A DNA stretch of 40,982 nucleotides, from positions 1-40,982 of the IMG/VR virus record IMGVR_UViG_3300046499_000074; one strand, 5' to 3'. Both the position numbers and the translations under genes were made by a program. Positions 30,904-40,100 of the stretch are shown piece after piece (position 1 is the stretch's first letter; every line of letters starts with the position of its first letter). The notes under the pieces were generated by a model. That model did not search any database. It was not told where the DNA came from and saw nothing but the letters and a program-made list of their open reading frames with translations. Source of the stretch: a virus.

Positions 30904-31643
30904 TGAGCAACTTTGCAAGTCGCGCGACTCTTCAGGGGGTCGTCGAGAACCGAAGTCGACCCTTCGAGGGTGTCGAGCTTCGGGAAGCGGCGGACGGCAC
31001 GGGAGGCAACTCCCTGACCTTCAGGGGTTATGCGTCCGTCGTCGACGCCGCGTATGAAATGCAGGACTTTCTAGGCGACTACACGGAGGTAATCCGGGCG
31101 GGGGCGTTCGCAAGGACGCTAGCGGCCGGTGCGGACGTGCCCTTTAAGGTCAACCACGACGGGATCACGCTCGCCCGCACGAAGTCGGGCACCATGCGGC
31201 TCGCCGAGGACTCGACCGGTCTTCACGTCGAGGCAGACCTCGACCCGGCGTCGCCTGCCGTTCAGACACTCCGCAGCGCTATGGAGCGGGGCGACCTCGA
31301 CGAAATGAGTTTCGCCTTCCGGGTCGTGCGTCAGGATTGGTCGCCCGACTGGACTCAGCGCGACATTACCGAAGTCGACCTGAACAAGGGCGACGTGAGT
31401 GTCGTTAACTACGGCGCTAACCCGCACACGGGCGGGCTCACCTCGCTCCGTTCCGCCGAACTCGCTTCGGCTATGCGCGAGTTGCGCGCGGGGGAGTTGA
31501 CCCCGGAGAAGCTAGACGCTCTCTTCCGGCTGATCCCTGAACTCGCGGCGGCTCTCCCGACAGGGGAGAGCGACGAAGCGCGAGAGGTCGAGGACGTCGA
31601 CCTATCTCTTTACGACGCTCGCCTTCGAGCGCTTTCTCTCTAA
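30903..31643 (+). CDS. Prohead protease, HK97 family
   Basis: A 246-aa maturation protease that trims the capsid scaffold domain. LTFRGYASVVDAAYEM opens the domain, VNHDGITLARTKSGTMRL supplies His85, and RGDLDEMSFAFRV supplies Ser136, the catalytic pair of the family. The C-terminal 50 residues are acidic and dispensable-looking. The start GTG overlaps the portal stop, and an operator copy follows. Confidence 0.94.
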   Translation: MSNFASRATLQGVVENRSRPFEGVELREAADGTGGNSLTFRGYASVVDAAYEMQDFLGDYTEVIRAGAFARTLAAGADVPFKVNHDGITLARTKSGTMRLAEDSTGLHVEADLDPASPAVQTLRSAMERGDLDEMSFAFRVVRQDWSPDWTQRDITEVDLNKGDVSVVNYGANPHTGGLTSLRSAELASAMRELRAGELTPEKLDALFRLIPELAAALPTGESDEAREVEDVDLSLYDARLRALSL

Positions 31644-31656
31644 CCCCCTTCGGTGC

Positions 31657-31678
31657 CACCTACTCACGTGAGTAGGTG
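31657..31678. promoter_or_regulatory. 22-bp palindromic operator-like repeat (copy 12)
   Basis: Exact copy, 35 nt before the capsid ATG at 31714. Confidence 0.8.
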
Positions 31679-31713
31679 CTTCCGCCATGCCCAAAAACAG
31701 GAGTACCTCACCC

Positions 31714-33042
31714 ATGCGTGATGTGATTAACGGCGTTATCGCCAATCGCACCGAGGCTCGCGCGAAGCTCGACGCGATGCTAGAGACCGCGAAGACCGAG
31801 AAGCGCGGTCTGTCCGACGACGAGAAGTCGGCGTTCGACGCACTAGAGACCGAGGTTCGCGAGTTCGACGCGCGTATCGACGAACTCGACGCGCAGATTC
31901 GCGCCGACGAGAAGGCGGCCGAGACCGCGAAGCGCTACGCCGGTTCCGTGAAGGTCACTAGCGAGCCTGAGATCTACCGCAACGACGTTGGCGGCCGGTC
32001 CTACTTCCGAGACCTTCACCTCGCCCGCAACAAGGGCGATCGCGACGCGTCCGAGCGACTTACTCGCAACGATCGCATGCGCGCCGACGCTGAGAAGCGA
32101 GCCATTTCGACCGTGAACGGCGCGGGTGGCGAGTTCGTTCCGCCCCTGTGGCTAGAGCAGGAATTCGTGAAGCTCGCCCGTCCGGCTCGCATTACCGCGA
32201 ACCTGACGCCGACCTTCGCGCTTCCGGCCGGGACCGACGCGATCAACATTCCGAAGGTCGCGACCGGTACCGCCGTAGCTCAGCAGGCTTCGCAGAACAC
32301 GGCCGTTCAGAACACCGACCTGACCACGACCAGCATTTCGAGCCCGGTCGTGACCATTGCGGGTGGGCAGACCATTTCGCTTCAGCTGCTCGAACAGTCG
32401 CCGCTGAACATCGACCAGGTCGTTCTTTCCGACCTCGCGGGCGACTACGCACAGAAGCTGAACGCTCAGGTTCTCGCCGCCGCTGGTGGTGCGGGCAACC
32501 TGACCGGTATCACGAAGCTCGCCGGTATCAACGCCGTGTCGTACGTGTCCGGTTCGCCGACCGTCTCGCTTCTTTACACGAAGATCGCCGGTGCGATTCA
32601 GAGCGTGCACACCGCGCGTTACCTGCCCCCGGACACGATCGTCATGCACCCGCGCCGGTGGGCTTACTTCCTGGCTGCCTCCGACTCTCAGTCGCGCCCG
32701 CTGGTGACCCCGAACGCCGGTAACCCGATGAACAACCTTGCGGCGCCCGGCGAGGTCGCTGCTCAGGGTTACGTCGGTCAGCTTCAGGGCCTGCCCGTGT
32801 ACGTGGACGCCGGTATTACCACGACCAACGGCGCCGGTACCGAAGACGTGATCATCGTCGCGCGCATGGCCGACCTGATGCTGTGGGAAGGCAGCGTTCG
32901 CGCTGAGGCTTTCCAGCAGACGTTCGCTCAGAACCTTTCGGTCTTCATTCGCCTGTACAACTACGCGTCGTTCCAGGCGGGCCGTTACCCCCAGAGTATT
33001 TCGCTCATCTCGGGTACCGGTCTGATCGCCCCGACGTTCTAG
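31714..33042 (+). CDS. Major capsid protein, HK97 fold
   Basis: A 442-aa capsid subunit. Residues ~1-80 form a charged coiled coil (KLDAMLETAKTEKRGLSDDEKSAFDALETEVREF), the scaffold-like delta domain normally removed by the upstream protease. The core contains GAGGEFVPPLWLEQEFVKLARPARI, TISLQLLEQSPLNIDQVVLSDLAGDYAQKL and PDTIVMHPRRWAYFLA, all typical of the HK97 fold. ATG 31714 has AGGAG 10 nt upstream; an in-frame ATG at 31687 lacks one. Confidence 0.95.
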   Translation: MRDVINGVIANRTEARAKLDAMLETAKTEKRGLSDDEKSAFDALETEVREFDARIDELDAQIRADEKAAETAKRYAGSVKVTSEPEIYRNDVGGRSYFRDLHLARNKGDRDASERLTRNDRMRADAEKRAISTVNGAGGEFVPPLWLEQEFVKLARPARITANLTPTFALPAGTDAINIPKVATGTAVAQQASQNTAVQNTDLTTTSISSPVVTIAGGQTISLQLLEQSPLNIDQVVLSDLAGDYAQKLNAQVLAAAGGAGNLTGITKLAGINAVSYVSGSPTVSLLYTKIAGAIQSVHTARYLPPDTIVMHPRRWAYFLAASDSQSRPLVTPNAGNPMNNLAAPGEVAAQGYVGQLQGLPVYVDAGITTTNGAGTEDVIIVARMADLMLWEGSVRAEAFQQTFAQNLSVFIRLYNYASFQAGRYPQSISLISGTGLIAPTF

Positions 33043-33056
33043 TTCGCCCCGTGATT

Positions 33057-33088
33057 GGGGGCACTTACTCACGTGAGTAGGTGCCCCC
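33057..33088. terminator. Operator copy embedded in a terminator-like hairpin
   Basis: GGGGG and CCCCC flank operator copy 13 to form a near-perfect 16-bp stem after the capsid gene. It lacks a U tract. It may partly terminate or protect the abundant capsid mRNA. Confidence 0.55.
33062..33083. promoter_or_regulatory. 22-bp operator-like repeat (copy 13, one substitution)
   Basis: Same C-to-T change (CACTTACTCAC) as copy 4. Ends 26 nt before the next TTG. Confidence 0.75.
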
Positions 33089-33109
33089 GGTCCGTCCCTA
33101 GGAGAGTTC

Positions 33110-33433
33110 TTGCCACCCGCTAAGTCTTCCGTTCGTTCCGATATCGCCGTCGAGGTCGACGGCGTGCTCGACGAGAACGGCACCTATACCGGCGAATGGA
33201 TTGAGAGCGACGGCTTCGATTCGGTTCGTCTTCTCTACGGCTTCGAGCGCATTCAGCCGAGCGTCGGCTTCGAGGAAGCCCTGAGCGCCGCTGAGAGCGC
33301 CGTAATCCTGCCCCGACCAGTCCAGTACCCGAACCGTTCGGAAACTCGCCTAGTCGGCCGTTACTTCCGCCTAGTGGTCGACGAAGGTCACCCGGGCTCC
33401 GTCTTCCGGGCTTCGGTCCGTCGCGCTAGCTAG
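33110..33433 (+). CDS. Head-associated hypothetical protein (107 aa)
   Basis: TTG 33110 follows TAGGAGAGTTC. The 107-aa product is beta-rich (DIAVEVDGVLDENGTYTGEWIESDGFDSVRLLYGF, RYFRLVVDEGHPGSVFRASVRR), like small decoration or head-closure proteins, but I cannot name the family. It lies between the capsid and connector genes, where decoration proteins commonly sit. Confidence 0.7.
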   Translation: MPPAKSSVRSDIAVEVDGVLDENGTYTGEWIESDGFDSVRLLYGFERIQPSVGFEEALSAAESAVILPRPVQYPNRSETRLVGRYFRLVVDEGHPGSVFRASVRRAS

Positions 33434-33448
33434 TCGAGGGGGGCTTCC

Positions 33449-34333
33449 GTGCCGTTGATCTACTTCGCCGGGCAGGACGTTGCCGTAAGCGCCGTGCCGG
33501 TCGCCGACAACGGGGGAGCCCCTAGCGGCGCTGTAACGGTCTCTGTGACCGTCACGGACCCGAACGGGGCGACTACCTCGCCGACGGTCTCGGGACCCGT
33601 TAGCGGGGCGTACACGGCCGTCGTGCCGTCCGTCTCGGTCGCCGGTGTGTGGCTGGTCCGATGGACGGCGACCGGAACCGGCGTCGTCTGGTCGAGCGAG
33701 ACTCAGTTTCAGGTTCGCGCCGTCGGCGTCGAGCAACTAGTCGACCTCGCCTCAGTGAAGGCGCATCTGAACATCACGCCGTCCGACACTCGGCAGGATG
33801 ACGAACTTCAGGGCTTCATTCTCGCCGCCGCAGATCTCGCCCGCGACCATTGCGGACCGTTCATCCCTGAGACTCATACGCAGTACCTCGACGGCGGCGT
33901 TCCGTCCTTCGTGCCTGACTGGCTTCCCGTGAAGTCGGTTCTGTCGGTGACCGAGTTTTACGGGCTCGGGTCGTTCGTACTGTCCGAGACGCCCCTAGGT
34001 GGGGGCACGTCGTCGGCGTTCGCCTACACGGTTGACTACGCGACCGGCGAACTGACCCGACGCACCTTCAGCGGTGACGCTGTCGACTTCGCCGAGGGCG
34101 TGAAGAACGTGAAGGTCGTTTACACGGCCGGTCGTTCGACCGTCCCCTATTCGGTTCGTCTCGGCGTACTAGAGCTAGTGCGCCACTTGTGGCAGCTAAC
34201 GCAACAGGGCGGCCGTCCTAGGTTCGGCGGCGCGGGAGACGGCGGCGAGCCCTTCATTCCGACCGGCTTCGCCCTGCCGTCCCGTGTCCTCGAATTGTGG
34301 GCACCGTTCCGACGCCCCCCGGGAATTGCCTAA
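33449..34333 (+). CDS. Head-tail connector with N-terminal Ig-like domain
   Basis: A 294-aa protein starting at GTG 33449. Residues ~1-90 are an Ig-like beta sandwich (AVTVSVTVTDPNGATTSPTVSG, AGVWLVRWTATGTGVVWSSETQFQVR). Residues 95-290 match the phage connector fold: LVDLASVKAHLNITPSDTRQDDELQGFILAAADLARDHCG and WLPVKSVLSVTEFYG. It should bind under the portal as the gp6/gp15-like adaptor. The Ig extension may be exposed. Its stop overlaps the next start. Confidence 0.82.
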   Translation: MPLIYFAGQDVAVSAVPVADNGGAPSGAVTVSVTVTDPNGATTSPTVSGPVSGAYTAVVPSVSVAGVWLVRWTATGTGVVWSSETQFQVRAVGVEQLVDLASVKAHLNITPSDTRQDDELQGFILAAADLARDHCGPFIPETHTQYLDGGVPSFVPDWLPVKSVLSVTEFYGLGSFVLSETPLGGGTSSAFAYTVDYATGELTRRTFSGDAVDFAEGVKNVKVVYTAGRSTVPYSVRLGVLELVRHLWQLTQQGGRPRFGGAGDGGEPFIPTGFALPSRVLELWAPFRRPPGIA

Positions 34334-34797
34334 TGATCCCTTCGTCTTCCGCCCCGGCCGTGCGGGCGTATCTGTTCAACACGCTTACCGCTCAGCTAGC
34401 GCCGGACCCGAACAGCCCCCGGTCGAGCCTTCTCGTCTGTTACGACGTGCCCGGACCCAATCAGCCCGACGACATTGTGTCGGTCGGCAAGGTTCACCGC
34501 CGACTCGCCGCGAATTCGTTCGTCGGCTCAGGTGGCGCGGGATGGCTCGAAGAGCGCTACACGGTCGAGGTGATCGTCGATGTGTACCGGGGCGGCGACG
34601 ACGCTCAGGCGACCTATCTCAGGGCGTCGAGTCTCGTCGAGTCGATCATCTCTGTCATTCGTTCCGACCCGACGCTAGGCGGCGCTGTCGTCGTCGCGAA
34701 GCCGATTACCGACCTGACCGAAGTCGATTGGGACGAAGCGCACGCCGGTTTTCACGCGTGCGGAACTCTCGAAGTCGAGTGCTACCAAAGGATTTAG
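34333..34797 (+). CDS. Tail terminator / head-tail joining protein candidate
   Basis: ATG 34333 overlaps the connector stop. The 154-aa protein has an N-terminal helix (VRAYLFNTLTAQL), strands LLVCYDVPGPNQPDDIVSVGKV and YTVEVIVDVYRGG, a helix SSLVESIISVIRSD and final strand GTLEVECYQRI, the alternating layout of gpU/gp17-like tail terminators. Position before the tail tube gene agrees with that role. Confidence 0.7.
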   Translation: MIPSSSAPAVRAYLFNTLTAQLAPDPNSPRSSLLVCYDVPGPNQPDDIVSVGKVHRRLAANSFVGSGGAGWLEERYTVEVIVDVYRGGDDAQATYLRASSLVESIISVIRSDPTLGGAVVVAKPITDLTEVDWDEAHAGFHACGTLEVECYQRI

Positions 34798-34798
34798 C

Positions 34799-35011
34799 GT
34801 GCCTGCATACAAGTACACGGGGACCGAAGAGCGGTATTACCCGGGAATCGGTCGGCATGTCCAGAACGGCGATTCTGTGCTGTGGGACGTCGAGCCCGAA
34901 GACGGCCGGTGGGATGCCGTCGACACGTCCGCCCCTGCCCCCGCCCCGGCGAAGACCGATTCCGCCCCGGCTGAGCCCGCCCCGGCCGTCGACGCCCCGA
35001 AGGGTGCCTAA
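34799..35011 (+). CDS. Small protein before the tail tube gene (70 aa)
   Basis: GTG 34799 lies one base after the preceding stop and its TAA overlaps the tail tube ATG. The 70-aa product has a short beta region (AYKYTGTEERYYPGIGRHVQNGDSVLWDVEPEDGRW) and a Pro/Ala-rich tail (APAPAPAKTDSAPAEPAPA). Small proteins with this Y-x-G-x5-Y-P start are common between connector and tube genes in actinophages; role unknown. Confidence 0.75.
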   Translation: MPAYKYTGTEERYYPGIGRHVQNGDSVLWDVEPEDGRWDAVDTSAPAPAPAKTDSAPAEPAPAVDAPKGA

Positions 35012-35976
35012 TGCCTAAGTCTTCACTTCTCAGTTTTCTCGGTATCGCGAAGGAAGCCACCTTCGGCACCGCTGTACCGCCGACGGCGTTCATTCCCGTC
35101 ACCAACGTCACGCCGAAGGACAGCGTCACACTCCTGGAAGACAAGGGGTGGCGCGGGTCCATGGTCGAGACCTACAACAAGATTGCGGGTCCGGTTACGG
35201 CGACCCTCGACTTCGACGGCGACGTGTTCCCGGACACGCTCGGATGGATGGTTACCGGCATTCTCGGTGACCTGACTACGACCGGCGCATCTGCCCCGTT
35301 CACGCATGCTGCCGCCGTCCTCAACTCGGGTACTGGACAGCCCCCGTCGTACACCCTGACCGACACGTATTCGGTCGCTACCCGGGCGTATGCCGGTGCG
35401 AAGTTCAGTGAGCTAAGCCTGAAGTTCAACGCCGACGGTCTGTTGACCTACTCGGCGAAGGCGACGACCTTCGGGTCGGTTACCGCGACCCTTCCGACGG
35501 CGTCGTTCACGGGTGTTCAGGTACAGCCCGGATGGGTGGGTGTCGCGCAGATTGGCGGCGTCTCTCAGACCGGCGTTCTCGACGCTGAGGTGAGTATCAA
35601 GCGGCCGGTGTCCATCATGAACACCGTCGACGGCACTCAGGCACCTACGAACTTGTGGTCGGGTCCCGTCACTGTCGACGGAAAGATGACCCTGATCATG
35701 GAAGACGACTCGCAGCTAACGAACTACCTGACGCAGGTTCAGCCCTCGCTTGACTTCAACTTCTCGCAGGGTGCCGGTGCTGCGGCGACTCAGGTGAAAC
35801 TGCACATGACGAAGGTCGCTTACTCGGCGGCCGATATCTCGCGCGGTAAGGACTACGTCGAGATACCGATCACCTTCGAAGCCCTCGCGAACTCGACGGA
35901 CATCGGCGCGTCCGGTGGTTTCTCGCCCGTGAAGGTCACCATTCAGAACGCCGTTACGTCAGGAACTTACAAGTAA
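35011..35976 (+). CDS. Major tail tube protein
   Basis: A 321-aa tube subunit. GIAKEATFGTAVPPTAFIPVTNVTPKD at the N-terminus and the long alternation of strands (ATLDFDGDVFPDTLGWMVTGILGD, FSELSLKFNADGLLTYSAKATTFGS) are typical of siphovirus tube proteins. PVTVDGKMTLIMEDDSQL resembles the second half of the fold. It directly precedes the tail assembly chaperones. Confidence 0.88.
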   Translation: MPKSSLLSFLGIAKEATFGTAVPPTAFIPVTNVTPKDSVTLLEDKGWRGSMVETYNKIAGPVTATLDFDGDVFPDTLGWMVTGILGDLTTTGASAPFTHAAAVLNSGTGQPPSYTLTDTYSVATRAYAGAKFSELSLKFNADGLLTYSAKATTFGSVTATLPTASFTGVQVQPGWVGVAQIGGVSQTGVLDAEVSIKRPVSIMNTVDGTQAPTNLWSGPVTVDGKMTLIMEDDSQLTNYLTQVQPSLDFNFSQGAGAAATQVKLHMTKVAYSAADISRGKDYVEIPITFEALANSTDIGASGGFSPVKVTIQNAVTSGTYK

Positions 35977-36419
35977 TGACTGAGCTAGCCCCTACTCGCG
36001 TTTCCCTGCCGTCCGGTGGTTGGGCCGACCTTCGCCCCGTCGCCGACGTGACCGAGCGACAGCGTCGACCGATTAAGCGGATTCAGACGACCCTCGCCGG
36101 TATGCCTGCCTTCGCGGGTGCCGTCGCTGAGGCTCAGAAGTCGGGCGGTAAGGAACTCACCCCTGACCAGCAACTGAAGATCGCTTCTGGCATGGGCGAG
36201 GCATTCGACCTACTCGAAGACCTGAACGACGCCCTGATCGTCGCGGCCGTCCGTGGCTGGTCGTATGAGTTCCCCGTGTCGGCCGACGGCTGTCAGGACC
36301 TGCCCGGCCGTGACCTCGACGCCCTTCGCGCCGCTACCTCGCCGTACATGCAGGAACTCATGCCCGACTTCGACCCGACCCCTGACCCGGCGTCCCCTAT
36401 CGAGCCCTCCGTCGCCTAG
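35976..36419 (+). CDS. Tail assembly chaperone, upstream frame
   Basis: A 147-aa protein starting ATG 35976, overlapping the tube stop. RVSLPSGGWADLRPVADVTERQRRPIKRIQTTLAG and helical LNDALIVAAVRGWSYEF fit the gpG-like chaperone found between tube and tape measure genes; the last 15 residues are Pro/Asp-rich. In this family a ribosomal -1 slip joins it to a downstream frame, which is open here from 36386 to 36634. Confidence 0.82.
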   Translation: MTELAPTRVSLPSGGWADLRPVADVTERQRRPIKRIQTTLAGMPAFAGAVAEAQKSGGKELTPDQQLKIASGMGEAFDLLEDLNDALIVAAVRGWSYEFPVSADGCQDLPGRDLDALRAATSPYMQELMPDFDPTPDPASPIEPSVA

Positions 36420-36634
36420 CGTCGGCGCTGGAGGGGGGCGACAGATACGACCCTTCCGAGTATCCGTCGGAGGAATATCGGACGTGGCGACTTTGCACTC
36501 TGCTGCACTGTCGCCCGTCCGAACTCGACGACGAATCGGCCGTCGAACTCGACTGGTTGCTCGCCGTCGACAACACGGTCGAGAAGGTGCGTAAGACGCT
36601 CGAAGAGCGGGAGGCGAAGAAGAATGCCGGGTGA
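36386..36634 (+). CDS. Tail assembly chaperone, -1 frame extension (gpGT-like)
   Basis: The -1 frame is open from 36386 to TGA 36634 and reads ALEGGDRYDPSEYPSEEYRTW, then LLHCRPSELDDESAVELDWLLAVDNTVEKVRKTLEEREAKK. It has phage-like codon use but no ATG, GTG or TTG between its opening and the conserved region. It must be reached by frameshift from the upstream gene before TAG 36417. The only C run in the window is GTCCCCTA at 36392-36399; the exact slip site is uncertain. Confidence 0.75.
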   Translation, partial: PGVPYRALRRLASALEGGDRYDPSEYPSEEYRTWRLCTLLHCRPSELDDESAVELDWLLAVDNTVEKVRKTLEEREAKKNAG

Positions 36635-37106
36635 CTTCATTAGCGCCGTCGTGCATGGGAACCGGCGTACGGCTGAGTCCCTACTCACGATGGATAAGGG
36701 CGTTGACCTAGCAACTCGCAAGGCCCTTCAGGAAGTTGGGCGGGTCACGAAGCGCTCGATTCGTCGACAGATGAAGGGTGCACCGCGCTGGAATCATCGC
36801 GGACCGTCTGACCGTACCGGCGAAGCCGTGACCGTCGCCGGGCCGGAACATTCCCCGCGCACGGGTGGCCCGGGTTACTTCACGGGTCATCTCTACGACT
36901 CAATTAAGGCGAGTCGACGCCCCCGGGTCCGATTCCATGCCATGTCGACGGCTGTCTTCGCCGGTGGTGCGGGGAACGTCCAGAACCTCTACAAGGCACA
37001 GCAGGAAGCGAAGTTCCCGTATTTCAAGCCGGGCGTTCGTAACGCTGAACCGAAAATGCCCGCCATATGGGAGAAGCATTGGGGCGCGGCGACCAAAGTC
37101 TTCTAA
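36624..37106 (+). CDS. HK97 gp10-like tail-completion protein candidate (160 aa)
   Basis: ATG 36624 overlaps the end of the -1 frame. The protein begins with DFISAVVHGNRRTAESLLTM and then has LATRKALQEVGRVTKRSIRRQMKGAPRWNHRGPSDRTGEAV. This helix with basic residues followed by GGPGYFTGHLYDSIKASRRPRVRFH resembles HK97 gp10-like head-tail proteins (L-x-x-S-I-x-x). It is unusual to find this type after, rather than before, the chaperones, so a tail-specific variant is possible. Confidence 0.6.
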   Translation: MPGDFISAVVHGNRRTAESLLTMDKGVDLATRKALQEVGRVTKRSIRRQMKGAPRWNHRGPSDRTGEAVTVAGPEHSPRTGGPGYFTGHLYDSIKASRRPRVRFHAMSTAVFAGGAGNVQNLYKAQQEAKFPYFKPGVRNAEPKMPAIWEKHWGAATKVF

Positions 37107-37112
37107 CTCGGC

Positions 37113-37134
37113 CACCTACTCACGTGAGTAGGTG
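37113..37134. promoter_or_regulatory. 22-bp palindromic operator-like repeat (copy 14)
   Basis: Exact copy, 17 nt before the tape measure GTG. Confidence 0.8.
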
Positions 37135-37151
37135 GCTAGGAAGGGTTAATC

Positions 37152-40100
37152 GTGGGATCGCTGCCCCCGGTCTTTATCGAGTTCCTAGGCAACTCGACTG
37201 GTTTTATGGCCACTTCGCGTGGCGTGCGTACCGAGCTGAAGACGGTCGAGCGCGAAGGCGGCGGCTCGATGGCGAAGCTTGGTGCCGTCGGTAAGGCGGC
37301 GCTACTCGGCGTCGGCGTCGCTGCTGCTGCTGCGGCCGTCAAAACGGTTCACATGGCGGCCGATTTTCAAACTCAGATGACCCGTGTGCGCACGGGTGCG
37401 GGCGAGCTTGCAAAGAACATGGACACGGTTAGCCGTGGCGTTCTCACCATGGCCGGTCAGGTCGGCGAGTCGACTAAGGACCTGACGTCAGGTCTCTACA
37501 TGGTCGAGTCGGCCGGATTCCACGGAAGGAACGCACTCGACGTCCTTCGCGTATCCGCCATGGGTGCAAAGGTCGGCGCGGCCGATCTAGCTACGGTGAC
37601 CGACGCTGTCACGACGGCTATGAACGCGTACAACCTTCAGTCGTCGGACGCTGCGAAGAACACTCAGAACACGACCGACGTGATGAACGCTCTAGTCGGT
37701 ACTGAGGCTGAGGGCAAAACCAACATGGAAGCCCTAGCGGGCTCTATGTCGAAAATCCTTCCCGTGTCTGCGGCGGCCGGTGTCGGGCTAAATGAAGTTC
37801 TCGGCGCTATGGCGACCATGACCAGTCAGGGAACGTCGGCCGACGTCGCCGCGACCTACCTTCGGCAGACGATCGGAAACCTGTCGAACCCGACCGGTAA
37901 GGCTGCTCAGGCTATGCGCGGTCTCGGTCTCGACTCTTTCAAGGTCTCGCAGAATCTCGGGAAGAAGGGTCTCGCGTCGACCCTCGACATGTTGACTGAC
38001 GCTATCGCGAAGCACACGAAGCACGGTGCCGTGATGATCGACACGCTTAAGAAGGCGTCGAAGAACACGACCGAGTTTCAGAAGGCACTCGCGAACCTGA
38101 GCCCGGATCAGAAGACCTATATCGGCGCGCTCGCCTCAATGGTCGGCGGCACTAAGTCGATGATGGGTGCCCTACAGCTAACCGGCTCTCACGCGAAGAT
38201 CTTTCAAGGCAACGTCGCCGGAATCGCGAAGCACGTGAAGGATGGCGGTAAGAGCGTCGAGGGCTGGGCGGACGTTCAGAAGACCTTCAATCAGCGAATG
38301 GCTGAATTCAAGGGCTCGACGGAAGCCATCGGAATCTCGATCGGTAACGTCCTACTCCCGTACGCGACGAAAATGGTCGGGTGGCTAGCGACGGGCGTCA
38401 CGTGGCTTACGAAGCACAAGACGGCCGCGTATGCCCTTGCCGGGGTCATTGGCGGCGTACTCGCCGTCGGTCTCGCCGCCGCTGCGGTCGCCGCATGGTC
38501 GTTCACGGCTGCGATTCTGGCGAACCCGGTTACGTGGATTGTCGTCGGCATCATGGCTCTAGTCGCCGCCCTGGTCGTGCTCATCATGCACTGGCGACAG
38601 GTCTGGTCCTGGATACAGAAGAACATTCCCGCCGTTGCACATGCCTTCGTCGCCACATGGCGCGCGGCAATAGCGGCATGGCATGTCGTCTGGGCATGGG
38701 GCGTGAAGATGATTCACGCCGTCGTGAAATGGTTCGACAACAACGTTCTGAAGTGGCTGAAGGCTCGATTTAAGGACCTGACGTCATGGTGGAAGGGTCA
38801 CACTCAGGAACTCGCCGGGGCGTGGAAGCTAGCTTGGCAGCTCATACAGATTTGGGCAAAGCAGGCTTGGGACCTGATAAAGACGGGGCTGAAGATCCTC
38901 GCTCAGACCTGGTCAGATATCTGGGCTGTGATCAAAGACTCCGTAATGCTGGTCTGGGACGCGATAAAGAATGCCATCACGCTAGGCATGCACTACACGC
39001 TGAACATCATCGCCGTAATCCTCGATATCATCACGGGTCATTGGGGTAAGGCTTGGCAGGACCTGAAGAAGCTAGTCAGCCAGGCATTCACCGACATGGT
39101 TCGGTTCCTGAAGGGGCTGGTCGGCGACTTCGGGACGCTTCTGTACGACGCCGGAAAGGCGCTGATTGATGGCCTGATCAACGGCATTAAGGCCTTCGGG
39201 CACCTAGTTGGCGACACCCTTAGCGGCATTGGTCACAGCGCGCTAACCGGGTTTAAGAGCATGTTCGGAATTAAGTCGCCGTCGAGGGTCTTCCATCAAC
39301 TCGGCGTCTGGATCATTCAGGGTCTCGTGAATGGTCTACTCGGCACGCATAGCCAACTTGAGAACGCGCTGAAGAAGACAATGTCTCTTCTGTCGAAGAT
39401 GCATACGAAGGCAGCGACGGCCGTCGAGAAGGCAGTACGCCGAGACGGTAAGGCACTGGAGCAACTCGCGAAGAACCGCGAGAAGATCGCCGGTCGCCTG
39501 AAGTCGGCGAGTGCCCACCTGAAGGACCTTCAGAAGTCTTGGACCGACGAGAAGAACAACGTCGCGTCGGGCATCATGCAGGGTGCTTCTGTCGTCATGC
39601 AGGGTGAGAACGGCGCACCGATCGGTGCGGGCGACGTCCTCGCGAACATGCAGGCTCAGGTGATGAAGGCGAAGCAATTCGCCGCGAACATCGACCGGCT
39701 TCGGAAGATGGGTCTTCGCGGCGACCTACTCGACCAAATCGCTCAGGCGGGCGTCGACGGTGGCGGCGACACGGCTAACGCTCTCATCAATGCGACGTCG
39801 AGCCAGATATCGCAGCTAAACCAAACACAGGGCTCGCTAGTCAATACGGCGAACACGACCGGAAAGTCGGTCGCCGACAGCATGTACGGCGCGGGAATCC
39901 ACGCTGCGAAGGGCGTCGTCGACGGTCTGAAGAAGCAGGATGCCGCCATCCGCCGACAGATGATGAGCATCGCCGACAGCATGCGCGACGCGATCGCGCA
40001 CGCCCTAGGCATAAAGGTTCACCACACGGCGCACCATGCGGCGAAGAAGCATCACGCCGCCGTACATCACCCTGCCAAGAAGCATCACGCCGTGCATCAC

